From positions 620,001 to 684,000 of the forward strand of contig NZ_LR134506.1 of the NCBI RefSeq assembly GCF_900638305.1: 64,000 nt of DNA, given 5' to 3'. The first letter of the stretch is position 1, and each line of letters opens with the position of its first letter. Under the pieces are notes generated by a model. That model saw only the letters and a list, made by a program, of their open reading frames with translations, was not told where the DNA came from and did no database searches. The stretch is from Porphyromonas cangingivalis (GTDB lineage: Bacteria > Bacteroidota > Bacteroidia > Bacteroidales > Porphyromonadaceae). Below are positions 26,360-38,472 of this stretch, in pieces. A program made the translations under genes and the position numbers.

Positions 26360-26399
26360 AATAATCATGGCACTCAAGAGTACCTCAAGTTTTCTGCTA

Positions 26400-26407
26400 C
26401 AAAAATA
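26400..26407 (-). promoter_or_regulatory. Bacteroidetes -7 box for tRNA-Gly
   Basis: Minus-strand TATTTTTG, exact consensus, 40 nt upstream of the mature tRNA 5' end. Confidence 0.5.
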
Positions 26408-26487
26408 GTAAAATTCAAACACAGACCATCGAAAACAAGAGATATTTCTATGATCTCGAGAGTCAGTTCACCAGATTGAGGAACTAA

Positions 26488-26546
26488 AGATAAAGGATCT
26501 CCCGGAAGCACCCGGAATACAAGTGCCCTCCGGAAGCCCTTTATCT
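26488..26546 (-). terminator. Putative terminator of the thi operon
   Basis: A 9-bp stem AGATAAAGG/CCTTTATCT (26488-26496 with 26538-26546) encloses a loop containing CCGG repeats, just after the thiF stop. The T-run is weak. Confidence 0.4.
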
Positions 26547-26550
26547 CCCC

Positions 26551-27243
26551 TTACAACATAAAAATAGTATAATCGTTTTGAAGTAAATCTATTGTCAACA
26601 GTTTTCCACTCAGTGGTTCTCCACACCCCACGATGAGCTTGAGGACTTCCATCGCTTGGATCGAACCGATGACTCCGGGCAGTGCACCTGGTACATTGAT
26701 CACTCTACCCTCATCCACACTTCTGTCCACACAGCCAAGATAGTCTCGATAACTTCCGCTCTCATTGTGATTGAATACCGATACTTGCCCTTGAAATCCT
26801 TCGACGGCCCCATACACGTAGGGTTTGTGCATTCTTTGAGATACTTCATCAACCAATAGTCTTGTGGCATAGTTATCACAAGCATCGACGATGATGTCAT
26901 AATCCTTTAGGATCTCGGAGACATTTTCGGCTGTCAGACGGGTCTCATAGGGTTCGAGCCGAACATCCGGATTGAGAGCCGCGAGTCGATTGTAAGCTCT
27001 ATTGACTTTCGGTTGACCGATCTCTTCGGTGGTATACAATATCTGTCTTTGGAGGTTGGACTCTCCTACCCGATCATCATCGACAAAGCCGATGCGTCCA
27101 ACTCCCATGGCCACAAGATAGAGCAGTATCGGAGCTCCGAGTCCTCCTGCACCGACAACGAACACCGAAGCCTGAGATAACCTCTGTTGGCCCTCTTTGC
27201 CGATCTCCGACAATGCCGTCTGTCTCGAATACCTTACATCCAT
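26551..27243 (-). CDS. thiF: ThiF-family adenylyltransferase
   Basis: E1-like enzyme that adenylates the C-terminal Gly-Gly of ThiS before sulfur transfer in thiazole synthesis. The nucleotide-binding loop GAGGLGAP is at residues 31-38, followed by DDDRVGESNLQRQ. 230 residues from the ATG at 27243, which overlaps the thiH stop by 10 nt; another ATG at 27261 would add six residues. HesA/MoeB relatives are similar, but the location in the thi operon supports ThiF. Confidence 0.87.
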   Translation of the reverse strand: MDVRYSRQTALSEIGKEGQQRLSQASVFVVGAGGLGAPILLYLVAMGVGRIGFVDDDRVGESNLQRQILYTTEEIGQPKVNRAYNRLAALNPDVRLEPYETRLTAENVSEILKDYDIIVDACDNYATRLLVDEVSQRMHKPYVYGAVEGFQGQVSVFNHNESGSYRDYLGCVDRSVDEGRVINVPGALPGVIGSIQAMEVLKLIVGCGEPLSGKLLTIDLLQNDYTIFML

Positions 27244-28340
27244 TCGTCCCAATCCTTCCATACGGGTTCATAGCCCTGAGCTCTGATCGCATCTTGCATC
27301 TGAGAGGGTGAACGTTCATCGTTGATCGAAAACTGCTCCAACTCCTTATTTTGCTCGACATAGCCACCGGGCTGAGTGCTACTACCGGCACTCATTGTTG
27401 TTGCTCCGATGTGCATGGCCATATCCCTGAACCTTGCAGACTCTCTCGTGGAGAGTGAAATATCCACTTGTGGGTCAAAAAGGCGATAAGCACAAATCAA
27501 TTGAGCCAACTCTTTATCCGATATCGGATCATTGGGCATAAAACTCCCCACGTGCGGACGAAGCCTTGGTAGAGAGATCGAATACTTGGTGCGCCAATAT
27601 GTCTTTTCGAGATACCGCAAGTGAATTGCCGTGCAAAAGGCATCCGTACGCCAGTCTTCAAGCCCTAGAAGTGCGCCTATACCTATCTTCTTCATCCCGG
27701 CTTGAGCAGCACGATCGGGAGTTTCGAGACGGTATCTGAAGTCTGCCTTGAGCCCTCGAGGATGATAGATAGGATAGTTCTTCTCGTTGTAAGTCTCTTG
27801 ATAAACACAGATATAACTCACTCCGGCCTCGACAAGTTTCTGATAGTCCTCGACATTCAGAGGCTGGACCTCTATGGATATCTGAGCAAAAAGAGGTCTG
27901 AGCAACTTGACCACATCCACATAGTAATCTACTCCTGCAACCTGTGGAGCCTCTCCCGCCACGAGCAAAATGTGTTTGAAGCCGAGTTTGAGTATGGCTT
28001 CGGCTTCGAGACGCACCTCTTCCAGTGTGAGTTTCTTTCGGAGTATCTTATTGGCGTGATTAAACCCACAGTAGACACAACTATTGGTGCAGTAATTAGA
28101 CAGATATAGAGGTTCGTAGAGCTGGATGGTCTTTCCAAATCTCTTTTTGGTCAACGCCTCCGCCTTGATAGCCATTGTATCAAGATATGGTTCGGCAGCA
28201 GGTGAAATAAGAGCCTTGAAGTCTTCCGGTTGGAGCGAAGAGGCCGACAGAGCTCTGCGCACATCGGCATCGGTCTTCGCAAAGATCGATGCTTTCGCAG
28301 TATCCCAGTCCCAATCCTTCAATATATCGTAAAAGGTCAT
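27234..28340 (-). CDS. thiH: 2-iminoacetate synthase ThiH
   Basis: Radical SAM tyrosine lyase that makes dehydroglycine (2-iminoacetate) for the thiazole ring, the anaerobic alternative to ThiO. The cluster motif C84-x3-C88-x2-C91 (CTNSCVYCGF) is intact and 368 residues is normal. It fits an anaerobic lifestyle. It is 18 nt downstream of thiG and overlaps thiF. Confidence 0.94.
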   Translation of the reverse strand: MTFYDILKDWDWDTAKASIFAKTDADVRRALSASSLQPEDFKALISPAAEPYLDTMAIKAEALTKKRFGKTIQLYEPLYLSNYCTNSCVYCGFNHANKILRKKLTLEEVRLEAEAILKLGFKHILLVAGEAPQVAGVDYYVDVVKLLRPLFAQISIEVQPLNVEDYQKLVEAGVSYICVYQETYNEKNYPIYHPRGLKADFRYRLETPDRAAQAGMKKIGIGALLGLEDWRTDAFCTAIHLRYLEKTYWRTKYSISLPRLRPHVGSFMPNDPISDKELAQLICAYRLFDPQVDISLSTRESARFRDMAMHIGATTMSAGSSTQPGGYVEQNKELEQFSINDERSPSQMQDAIRAQGYEPVWKDWDEWM

Positions 28341-28358
28341 ATATATGAGTCGAAAATG

Positions 28359-29129
28359 TTAGAAAAATCCTTGTAAAGGAGAAGTGGCAGATGCATAGTC
28401 AGATGTCGCGCCCAAACCGGCTTCGTATGCCATACGTCCGGACTTAACTGCCCAACGAAAAGCCTCTGCCATGGCGACCGGATCACTTGCAGAAGCGATA
28501 GCTGTATTGACCAAGACCGCATCTGCTCCGATCTCCAATGCCTTGGCAGCATGAGAAGGAGCACCGATGCCTGCATCCACGACAACGGGGACATTGCTTT
28601 GCTCGATGATGATCTTCAACAGTTCTTCAGTGACCAAGCCTTTGTTTGTACCAATGGGTGCTCCCAATGGCATCACCACGGCTGCTCCGACCTCTTCGAG
28701 GCGTTTGCAAAGGATGGGATCCGCTTGGATATAAGGCATCACAACAAACCCCTCTTTGGCAAGTATCTCTGTTGCTTTGAGTGTCTCAAAAGGATCGGGC
28801 ATCAAGTATTTCGGATCGGGATGTATCTCCAGCTTGACCCACTCTGTGCCGAGAGCTTCACGTGCCAGACGTGCTGCAAATACGGCTTCTTCGGCGGTAT
28901 GCACACCCGAAGTATTGGGCAAAAGGTTGACGCCCGGAGCTGATATAGATGTGAGGAGGTCATCTTCGTTTGAATTGTGGGCATCTACCCTCTTGAGCGC
29001 GACAGTCACCAATTCGCTCTCAGATACCACGATGGCATCGTGCATTATCTGATTGGATGCAAACTTTCCTGTACCGAGGAAGAGTCTCGAACGAAACTCT
29101 CGTCCTGCAATGATTAGATTTGTGTTCAT
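28359..29129 (-). CDS. thiG: Thiazole synthase ThiG
   Basis: TIM-barrel enzyme that joins DXP, dehydroglycine and ThiS-thiocarboxylate into thiazole phosphate. Family landmarks include RLFLGTGKF near the start, ALKRVD with the Schiff-base Lys region, [13 protein letters not shown] and [12 protein letters not shown]. 256 residues. It is separated from the upstream fusion gene by 111 nt that hold a 22-nt repeat cluster. Confidence 0.94.
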   Translation of the reverse strand: MNTNLIIAGREFRSRLFLGTGKFASNQIMHDAIVVSESELVTVALKRVDAHNSNEDDLLTSISAPGVNLLPNTSGVHTAEEAVFAARLAREALGTEWVKLEIHPDPKYLMPDPFETLKATEILAKEGFVVMPYIQADPILCKRLEEVGAAVVMPLGAPIGTNKGLVTEELLKIIIEQSNVPVVVDAGIGAPSHAAKALEIGADAVLVNTAIASASDPVAMAEAFRWAVKSGRMAYEAGLGATSDYASATSPLQGFF

Positions 29130-29174
29130 AATATATTTCTGTATCTCATCTGTTTAGTATTTAGGTTGTCCTAT

Positions 29175-29234
29175 TTTGATCTTTTTCTGTCAGGTAGCAG
29201 AATTCATTCTACCCTATGACAGAAAATATTCTGT
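29175..29234. repeat. 22-nt-register dyad repeats, cluster 1
   Basis: Three units begin at 29175, 29197 and 29219, exactly 22 nt apart. The last is a clean dyad ACAGAAAATATTCTGT (29219-29234), the middle is GCAGAATTCATTCTAC, and the first keeps only the right half (TTCTGT). The same motif and period recur at 56644-56725. They lie between the thiamine fusion gene and thiG. Confidence 0.7.
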
Positions 29235-29240
29235 CATTCA

Positions 29241-33024
<3,784 letters not shown>

Positions 33025-33057
33025 TTAAGAAGTTTCAAGATTGACATTTCACGAAAA

Positions 33058-33258
33058 TTACCCTCCCTTGGATATACCGATAATGGTGATACAATCCCCC
33101 TCTTTTAGTAGTGTCTGCTCCCAGCTGTCTCTCTTAATCACGTGCATATTGACCGCAATGGCGACATACTTCGTGTCGAGATCTTGGGATACAGCAAGAG
33201 CCTGCAGAGACATACCTTCGGGCACCTCCACAGAGCGTTTGTTCAGTAATATTTGCAT
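33058..33258 (-). CDS. thiS: Sulfur carrier protein ThiS
   Basis: A 66-residue ubiquitin-like protein ending in Gly-Gly, the site of adenylation by ThiF and thiocarboxylation. It is the first gene of the operon. The ATG at 33258 gives MQILLNKRSVEVPEG; the upstream start at 33285 would add nine residues. It lies about 125 nt after the riboswitch. Confidence 0.92.
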   Translation of the reverse strand: MQILLNKRSVEVPEGMSLQALAVSQDLDTKYVAIAVNMHVIKRDSWEQTLLKEGDCITIIGISKGG

Positions 33259-33383
33259 GGTCGGATTCACTATATTTACCATCACAACAGAATTAAGTCT
33301 CTCGAAAGCCTTATGGGTGATGGTCTGTACTCGATCACATCAACGTGACGCCTGTGTACACCATAGTGAAATAGAAGAACGGT

Positions 33384-33477
33384 CTTTACCTACGCCGGCA
33401 TTATCCGGATCAGGTTAAAGGGTCTAATCTCAGCCACTACTTCTGCAAAACCTGCAGAAACCGTAGCACCCCTAAGT
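33384..33477 (-). promoter_or_regulatory. TPP riboswitch (THI element)
   Basis: On the minus strand the sequence shows the landmarks of the TPP aptamer in order: GGGGTGC (33467-33473), a variable stem-loop with TTTCTGCAGGTTTTGCAGAA, GGCTGAGA (33427-33434), ACCCTTTAACCTGAT (about 33409-33423), GGATAATGCCGGCGTAGG (about 33389-33407). It precedes thiS and should lower expression of the whole operon when TPP is high. Confidence 0.95.
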
Positions 33478-33486
33478 TTCCGAGGG

Positions 33487-33494
33487 CAAAGTAA
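33487..33494 (-). promoter_or_regulatory. Near-consensus -7 box for the thi operon
   Basis: Minus-strand TTACTTTG differs from TAnnTTTG at one position. Its placement just before the riboswitch 5' end supports it. Confidence 0.5.
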
Positions 33495-33669
33495 CATATC
33501 TATTTTGATTTATCCAAATCATTACTCCCTTTTCTTGTGATGCATCGAAGATCTTGGGCAAGACAGTAAGTCTGGGTATTTGCTGTCGAACAACAGAATC
33601 AGACGAAGGATGATTTATCTGAAAGTGTTGTATCTGATCCCCTTAAATTAAAAGCTTCCTAAGCATATA

Positions 33670-33716
33670 GCAAACAAAGGGCATATCTTGAACTATCTTG
33701 ATATGCCCTTCGTTTG
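33670..33716 (-). terminator. Hairpin after the MscS gene
   Basis: Long arms (33670-33687 and 33700-33716, about 17 bp with one mismatch) downstream of mscS on the minus strand. The following T content is modest. Confidence 0.55.
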
Positions 33717-33753
33717 CCACAATCTTCTAAATCAAGATTGAGATAAATGGAGA

Positions 33754-34623
33754 TTATGAGTTTCCTTGCGTACGGATGTGGATATCCCTTTGTGGGAATG
33801 GGATCTCGATACCGTGGTGAGAAAACTCTTTGAATATCTCATAGTAAAGTTCGCTCTTGAGGACGACAGGCTTCTGGATATAAGAGGAGGTCCATACCAC
33901 AAGTTCGAAGTTGAGGGCATTATCACCATACTCGACAAACCAAAAATCAGGGGGAGGGGTCTGAAGGACTCCGGGATGCTTCTTCGCAACACCAAGGACA
34001 ATCTCCTTGACCCTCGCGGGATCTTCTTTGTATGCCACTCCCACAGGATAATGGAAGCGCACACGTCTGTCGTTGTGAGACCAGTTGGTCACATTTCCAT
34101 TGATAAACTCATTGTTGGGCACGATTACGGAGATATTATCATTGGTTACAATGGTTGTCGATCTCATCGATATTTCCACGACATCACCCGAAACCCCACC
34201 GACTTGTATGCGGTCACCGACCTTGATCGGTCTCTCAAAAAGAATGATGATACCTGAAACAAAGTTGCTCGTGATGTTCTGCAAACCAAAACCCAACCCC
34301 ACCCCGAGAGCTCCAAGGAGCCAACTGAATGCACCTAAATTAAACCCGGCAGAGTCAAAAATAAAGATGAACCCGGCCACAAGGATTATGTACTTGATGA
34401 TGGAGACAATGGCAAGCCTTGTACCCCTCTCACTGATGCGTCGTCCCAGTATATATTTATCCAAGATGCCACTCAATTTACGTGTCCCCCACACAAGGAG
34501 AAGGGACGCGAAGAGCAAATAAAGGAGTGTAAGCACAGTGAAGTTGCTACCTCCGACATCAAAGACAACGAAGTGCATTATTTCCTTTAGTTTTTCCAAT
34601 ATCTCTGTCATATCGAAGCTCAT
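33754..34623 (-). CDS. Small-conductance mechanosensitive channel, MscS family
   Basis: A 289-residue MscS-type channel that relieves hypo-osmotic stress. It has three hydrophobic helices in the first 130 residues; the third carries the Gly/Ala-rich pore pattern (GLGFGLQNITSNFVSGI), followed by the beta domain (VGDRIQVGGVSGDVVEISMRS) and VPNNEF. Starts at 34623 or 34611 fit a -7 box at 34636-34643; the longer frame to 34671 begins upstream of that promoter and is rejected. Confidence 0.88.
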   Translation of the reverse strand: MSFDMTEILEKLKEIMHFVVFDVGGSNFTVLTLLYLLFASLLLVWGTRKLSGILDKYILGRRISERGTRLAIVSIIKYIILVAGFIFIFDSAGFNLGAFSWLLGALGVGLGFGLQNITSNFVSGIIILFERPIKVGDRIQVGGVSGDVVEISMRSTTIVTNDNISVIVPNNEFINGNVTNWSHNDRRVRFHYPVGVAYKEDPARVKEIVLGVAKKHPGVLQTPPPDFWFVEYGDNALNFELVVWTSSYIQKPVVLKSELYYEIFKEFSHHGIEIPFPQRDIHIRTQGNS

Positions 34624-34635
34624 TTGATTACATGG

Positions 34636-34643
34636 CAAATATA
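34636..34643 (-). promoter_or_regulatory. Bacteroidetes -7 box for mscS
   Basis: Minus-strand TATATTTG, exact consensus. It leaves a leader of only about 6-20 nt, depending on the start. Confidence 0.55.
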
Positions 34644-34681
34644 AATAAATCCATCGATACCAATCACTCAAACAAAAATAA

Positions 34682-34714
34682 CTAAGGCTGACACGTTCGA
34701 CGTGTCAGCCTTAG
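34682..34714 (-). terminator. Terminator after lpdA
   Basis: A perfect 15-bp stem (34682-34696 with 34700-34714) with a 3-nt loop is followed on the minus strand by a T-rich stretch. Confidence 0.8.
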
Positions 34715-34760
34715 CCTATCTATATAGATCCGATAAATCTCTCAACCAACGCCCCTTCAG

Positions 34761-36116
34761 TTAGTGAAAGAGGACCTCGTGCATGATTTCGGCCACTGTC
34801 GGATGAGGGAAGACGTGTCTTCTGAACTCTTCGACCTTCGATTTATCCGCAATAGCAATACCAGCCAAGACAATCAGTTCGGAAGCCGGATTACCGATCA
34901 TGTGGCAACCAATGATGGTATCGTCTTTGTCTGTAATGAGCTTACATAGGCCATTACCACCTTCATTCTCGACGACAAAGCGTCCTGAATATGACATGGG
35001 TAACTTCACTACCTTATAGGTCTCTCCCTTTGCCTGAAGATCCTCTTCGGTACGACCGACACCCGCGATCTCGGGATGAGTGTACACGACACCCGGGATC
35101 GCTCTGTATGACATGGGATCGTCTGCCCCTCCGAGGATGTGATTGAGGGCTACCTCACCCTCACGAATAGCGGTATGAGCGAGGAGAGAGAAGCCGGTGA
35201 TATCACCTGCTGCATAGACCCTCTTATCTGAGGTCTGCATATATTCATTGACAACAACAGCATTGCGATTCATCTCGATAGAGAGCGTATCGAGACCCAG
35301 ACCGGCACTCACCGGTCGACGTCCTACGCTGAGTAGGATACGAGATGCGGGGATCTCTTCTGTCACCCCTTCGGCTGTCTCTACAGTAACGGCCGTGGGA
35401 GATACTTCGGTGACTTTGGTGTTGAGGTAGAATTTTATGCCTTTCTTAGCGTACTCTTCGCGCAACATTGCAGAGGTTTCTTTGTCCATCGCTCCGAGGA
35501 TCTCAGGCATCATCTCGACGACAGTCACCTTGACTCCCATGCTTGTGAATATGCTCGCAAATTCCATCCCGATAACCCCTCCTCCGATGACTACGATGTC
35601 TTCCGGAAGTTCCTTGGCATCAAGAGCCTCACGGCTGGTCCAATACTCCACGGTATCAAGCCCTTTGATAGGAGGGATGACGGTCTCGCTGCCGGTCGCA
35701 ATGATGACGTGCTTGACAGTATAAGTATCTTCACCGGCTTGGATACGGACAAGGCCATTCTCTTCGCCATCAAGTCGTGCTTCGGCATTGACAGTAGTCA
35801 CTCCGGCTGCTTCCAACTTCATGGCTACACCGGCGATGAGCTTCTTGACAATCTTTGTCTTTCTGGCTACGATGCGTTTATAATCAGGAGCGATCGCGCC
35901 CTCCACCTTGATGCCGTATTTAGAGCTCTCCTGCATCTCATCATAGAGATTGGCAGAGTGAAGGAGAGCCTTTGTGGGGATACATCCTTCATTAAGACAG
36001 ACACCACCCACCTTATTCTTTTCAAACAAAACGGTCTTCAGTCCTTTGCCGGCAGCAGCTGCAGCAGCATTGTATCCGGCAGGCCCGCCACCGATAATTG
36101 CGATATCAAAAGTCAT
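34761..36116 (-). CDS. lpdA: Dihydrolipoyl dehydrogenase
   Basis: FAD-dependent disulfide oxidoreductase, the E3 component of 2-oxoacid dehydrogenases and the glycine cleavage system. FAD motif GGGPAGY (residues 9-15), redox disulfide C40-x4-C45 (GGVCLNEGCIPTK), NAD motif GGGVIGMEFAS and the C-terminal catalytic pair H438/E443 (HPTVAE). 451 residues is slightly short but complete. With no E1/E2 genes nearby, the partner complex is unknown; glycine cleavage is a reasonable guess. Confidence 0.92.
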   Translation of the reverse strand: MTFDIAIIGGGPAGYNAAAAAAGKGLKTVLFEKNKVGGVCLNEGCIPTKALLHSANLYDEMQESSKYGIKVEGAIAPDYKRIVARKTKIVKKLIAGVAMKLEAAGVTTVNAEARLDGEENGLVRIQAGEDTYTVKHVIIATGSETVIPPIKGLDTVEYWTSREALDAKELPEDIVVIGGGVIGMEFASIFTSMGVKVTVVEMMPEILGAMDKETSAMLREEYAKKGIKFYLNTKVTEVSPTAVTVETAEGVTEEIPASRILLSVGRRPVSAGLGLDTLSIEMNRNAVVVNEYMQTSDKRVYAAGDITGFSLLAHTAIREGEVALNHILGGADDPMSYRAIPGVVYTHPEIAGVGRTEEDLQAKGETYKVVKLPMSYSGRFVVENEGGNGLCKLITDKDDTIIGCHMIGNPASELIVLAGIAIADKSKVEEFRRHVFPHPTVAEIMHEVLFH

Positions 36117-36170
36117 AACGGTAAATATGTATTATAGTGTTAGTTTTGGTTTTGTTTCTTCAAAGTTCCT

Positions 36171-36178
36171 CAAAGATA
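36171..36178 (-). promoter_or_regulatory. Bacteroidetes -7 box for lpdA
   Basis: Minus-strand TATCTTTG, exact consensus, between the M16 gene and lpdA, with a leader of about 48 nt. Confidence 0.55.
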
Positions 36179-36182
36179 GTAT

Positions 36183-37436
36183 TTAATCCTGTATGCCCTC
36201 ATATACGAGCGTGCATCGGCTCGAAAAAAGTTGGACGGTCATACGAGCCAAGGTTTCTGTCGTAATCAGGTCTAAAGAAGCACAGACATCATCTACACTC
36301 CTATAGGCATTGAAGTGTAAGAGTTGTTTACCGAAGTTGAGGAAGCGACTTTCGTGTTGTTCGGAAGATAGAGCCAACTGTCCCTTGACTTGTTTGATCC
36401 ATGCCCTTAGAGTATTTTCCTTCATCCCAAACTCCATCAGCCTGTCCAATTCATCCTTGACGACCTTTCGTGCCTTATCGGCGTTCGATGGATCACAACC
36501 GAAATAAATCTGCCACCACCCCGTGTCTGTCAAAGAGGTAAGACTGCTCTCGACATTGTACACCCATCCTCTCTTCTCTCTCAACATGATATTGAGACGA
36601 GAGTTCATGCTCGCCCCTGCAAGATAATTCATCAAGAGCGAAGCCTCTGCACGAGACTTCTCGTACATCGTCGGCGCAAAACCTCCTATTATAGTATGCG
36701 CCTGATGAGTAGGCTTGGATACGGTAACAAACTGAGACAAAAGATCTGAGGAGACCGTTTCTTCCGATTTTTGGATAAGCTCACCTGAGGGTGCTCCGGA
36801 GAAATACTCTTCACACAACTTCTCAAAACGCTCTTCAGAGATCTGCCCCATGCAGAAGCACACCATATTCTCAGCTCTGAAGTGCTTACGAGTATGAGTC
36901 AGAAGATCTGTCTGAGTCATCTGAGCCAGGCTCTTCTCATCTCCGAGGATGGGACGCCCAAGGGGATGGTCAGGGTACAAAAGACCATCGAAGTCATCAT
37001 ATATCTGCTCTGAGGGAGTATCTTTGTAGAGGTTGATCTCATCTTCAATGACATCCTTCTCTTTCTCCAGCTCACGCTCAGGAAAGGTCGCATTGAGCAC
37101 GATATCACTGAGCAACTCCAAAGATCTGCGTACCTCACTGCGAGGAGCAATGGTGTAGACAAAAGTCTCCTCTTTCGAAGTGAAGGCATTGAGCTCTCCA
37201 CCCACGGACTCCATTCTGTTGAGGATATGCCAAGATTTCCGATGCTTTGTCCCCTTGAATATCATGTGCTCAGCAAGGTGTGCCAAGCCATGCAGACCTT
37301 CGGGGTCTTGCCTACTCCCGACTTTGATGGCTACACCACAGTAAATGACCTTACTTTTATTTGGGAAAAGGGCTATGGTAAGCCCATTGGGTAACTTTTT
37401 CAGAAAATAGCTCTGCTTAAATTGTGCCGTACTCAA
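36183..37436 (-). CDS. M16-family zinc peptidase
   Basis: A 417-residue peptidase of the pitrilysin/processing-peptidase family. The inverted zinc motif H53-x2-E56-H57 (HLAEH) and the downstream Glu region (DVIEDEINLYKDTPSE) are intact, so it is the catalytic type rather than the inactive partner. No signal peptide is seen. Role unknown; homologues are widespread in Bacteroidetes. Confidence 0.88.
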   Translation of the reverse strand: MSTAQFKQSYFLKKLPNGLTIALFPNKSKVIYCGVAIKVGSRQDPEGLHGLAHLAEHMIFKGTKHRKSWHILNRMESVGGELNAFTSKEETFVYTIAPRSEVRRSLELLSDIVLNATFPERELEKEKDVIEDEINLYKDTPSEQIYDDFDGLLYPDHPLGRPILGDEKSLAQMTQTDLLTHTRKHFRAENMVCFCMGQISEERFEKLCEEYFSGAPSGELIQKSEETVSSDLLSQFVTVSKPTHQAHTIIGGFAPTMYEKSRAEASLLMNYLAGASMNSRLNIMLREKRGWVYNVESSLTSLTDTGWWQIYFGCDPSNADKARKVVKDELDRLMEFGMKENTLRAWIKQVKGQLALSSEQHESRFLNFGKQLLHFNAYRSVDDVCASLDLITTETLARMTVQLFSSRCTLVYEGIQD

Positions 37437-37445
37437 GATAATCTG

Positions 37446-37453
37446 TAATTTTG
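37446..37453 (+). promoter_or_regulatory. Rightward -7 box for the SIS gene
   Basis: TAATTTTG, exact consensus, 78 nt upstream of the ATG at 37531. It is 16 nt from the divergent M16 box. Confidence 0.5.
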
Positions 37454-37469
37454 TAAGCTGTTAATGAAG

Positions 37470-37477
37470 CAAATTTA
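37470..37477 (-). promoter_or_regulatory. Leftward -7 box for the M16 peptidase
   Basis: Minus-strand TAAATTTG, exact consensus, with a leader of about 27 nt. The rightward and leftward boxes face away across overlapping promoters. Confidence 0.5.
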
Positions 37478-37530
37478 CTAATTAACTTCTTTATTTCTCA
37501 CCGCCCCGATTGATAGATACAAACAAATTG

Positions 37531-38166
37531 ATGGAAAAAGATAAATACACAGATCTATTGAATACGGATGCACTCCGTGACATCCTTCAAAAAGAAGCAG
37601 AAGCAGTAAGAAATATCCCCGTAGGTCAAGAGGTAAACGAGGCCATCAAGCTCATCATAGATCAGGTACATCGCAAGGGCGGTAAGGTTGTAACCTCAGG
37701 TATGGGCAAAGCCGGTCAGATCGCAGCCAATATCGCAACGACATTCTCTTCGACAGGCACGCCGGCATTCTTCCTACACCCCAGTGAAGCGCAACACGGA
37801 GATCTCGGTATCGTGTGCCCCAACGATGTGATGCTACTGATATCAAACTCAGGTAAGACCAGAGAGATACTCGAACTCATAGATCTCTCCCAACGACTTG
37901 TCCCCGGCATATCTTACATCTGTATCACCGGCAATCCGGAAAGCAGACTTGCAGAGAATGCCACCGTCGCACTATTCACCGGTGCTCCGAAGGAAGTTTG
38001 CCCTTTGGGACTTACCCCGACTACAAGTACAACGGTGATGACCGTCATCGGAGACCTCTTGGTAGTGGGAGTCATGACTGCCATCGGATTTGACTACGAA
38101 GCCTACTCGAAGAGACACCACGGAGGTTACCTTGGAGACATAAGTCGTAGTAAGTCAAACTTGTAA
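37531..38166 (+). CDS. Single-domain SIS sugar isomerase (arabinose-5-phosphate isomerase-like)
   Basis: A 211-residue SIS-domain protein of the KpsF/GutQ/KdsD group, with SGMGKAGQIAANIA, LHPSEAQHGDLG and LISNSGKTREI. It lacks the two C-terminal CBS domains of standard KdsD (about 320 residues). CBS-less arabinose-5-phosphate isomerases are known in Bacteroides, so it probably supplies Kdo synthesis for LPS. The ATG at 37531 is chosen over a TTG at 37510. Confidence 0.82.
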   Translation: MEKDKYTDLLNTDALRDILQKEAEAVRNIPVGQEVNEAIKLIIDQVHRKGGKVVTSGMGKAGQIAANIATTFSSTGTPAFFLHPSEAQHGDLGIVCPNDVMLLISNSGKTREILELIDLSQRLVPGISYICITGNPESRLAENATVALFTGAPKEVCPLGLTPTTSTTVMTVIGDLLVVGVMTAIGFDYEAYSKRHHGGYLGDISRSKSNL

Positions 38167-38197
38167 ATTCTCCTCAAGAACCATTTGATTTGCTCAA

Positions 38198-38249
38198 AAA
38201 CCACAGAGGCTGATGCGATGTAAGCTCATCGTATCAGCCTCTGTGGTTT
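38198..38249 (+). terminator. Terminator after the SIS gene
   Basis: A 17-bp outer stem (AAACCACAGAGGCTGAT and its complement) continues into an inner CGATG/CATCG stem around a short loop. Confidence 0.75.
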
Positions 38250-38307
38250 GTCAAACTATTCTCATCCGGGGGATGCCTCAAATTTATGTGGTAGGATCAT
38301 CAAAATC

Positions 38308-38370
38308 AATTCAAACGATCTTCGATCACAAGTTCTACGACTTTCATCATCAAGTCGTAGAACTTTTTTC
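38308..38370 (+). repeat. Dispersed palindromic element, copy R3
   Basis: The 36-nt block (38308-38343) is degenerate on its left arm, but its last 14 nt (38330-38343) pair perfectly with the terminal 14-nt arm (38352-38365) across the spacer TCATCATC, and a T-run follows. It shares ACGATCTTCGATCAC with copy R5. Confidence 0.8.
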
Positions 38371-38464
38371 TCTCCTCCATACCCATGCATTTAGAGCCTA
38401 TTCGCTTTATCTTTTTCGGTCTCAAACCGACTAAACAAACGGTCTGGAAGTAGATAAAAATGAT

Positions 38465-38472
38465 TATATTTG
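38465..38472 (+). promoter_or_regulatory. Bacteroidetes -7 box for nhaP
   Basis: TATATTTG, exact consensus, 29 nt before the ATG-proximal region; TCTG 18 nt upstream may be the -33 element. Confidence 0.55.

Larger units (their letters stand above)
33481..33753. other. Intergenic region upstream of the riboswitch
   Basis: Contains a near-consensus leftward -7 box TTACTTTG (33487-33494), which would place the start at the 5' edge of the riboswitch, and the hairpin at 33670-33716 after the MscS gene. About 170 nt between them show nothing recognisable. Confidence 0.5.

Noticed and set aside
29175-29234. CRISPR array at the 22-nt repeats
   Set aside because: Units are contiguous dyads with no spacers of 30-40 nt, and no cas genes are present.
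33041-33418. 125-residue rightward frame over thiS and the riboswitch
   Set aside because: It is antisense to thiS and the TPP aptamer, which explain the sequence better.
38213-38434. 73-residue rightward open frame between the SIS gene and nhaP
   Set aside because: It spans a terminator hairpin and palindrome R3, and has no family resemblance or promoter.
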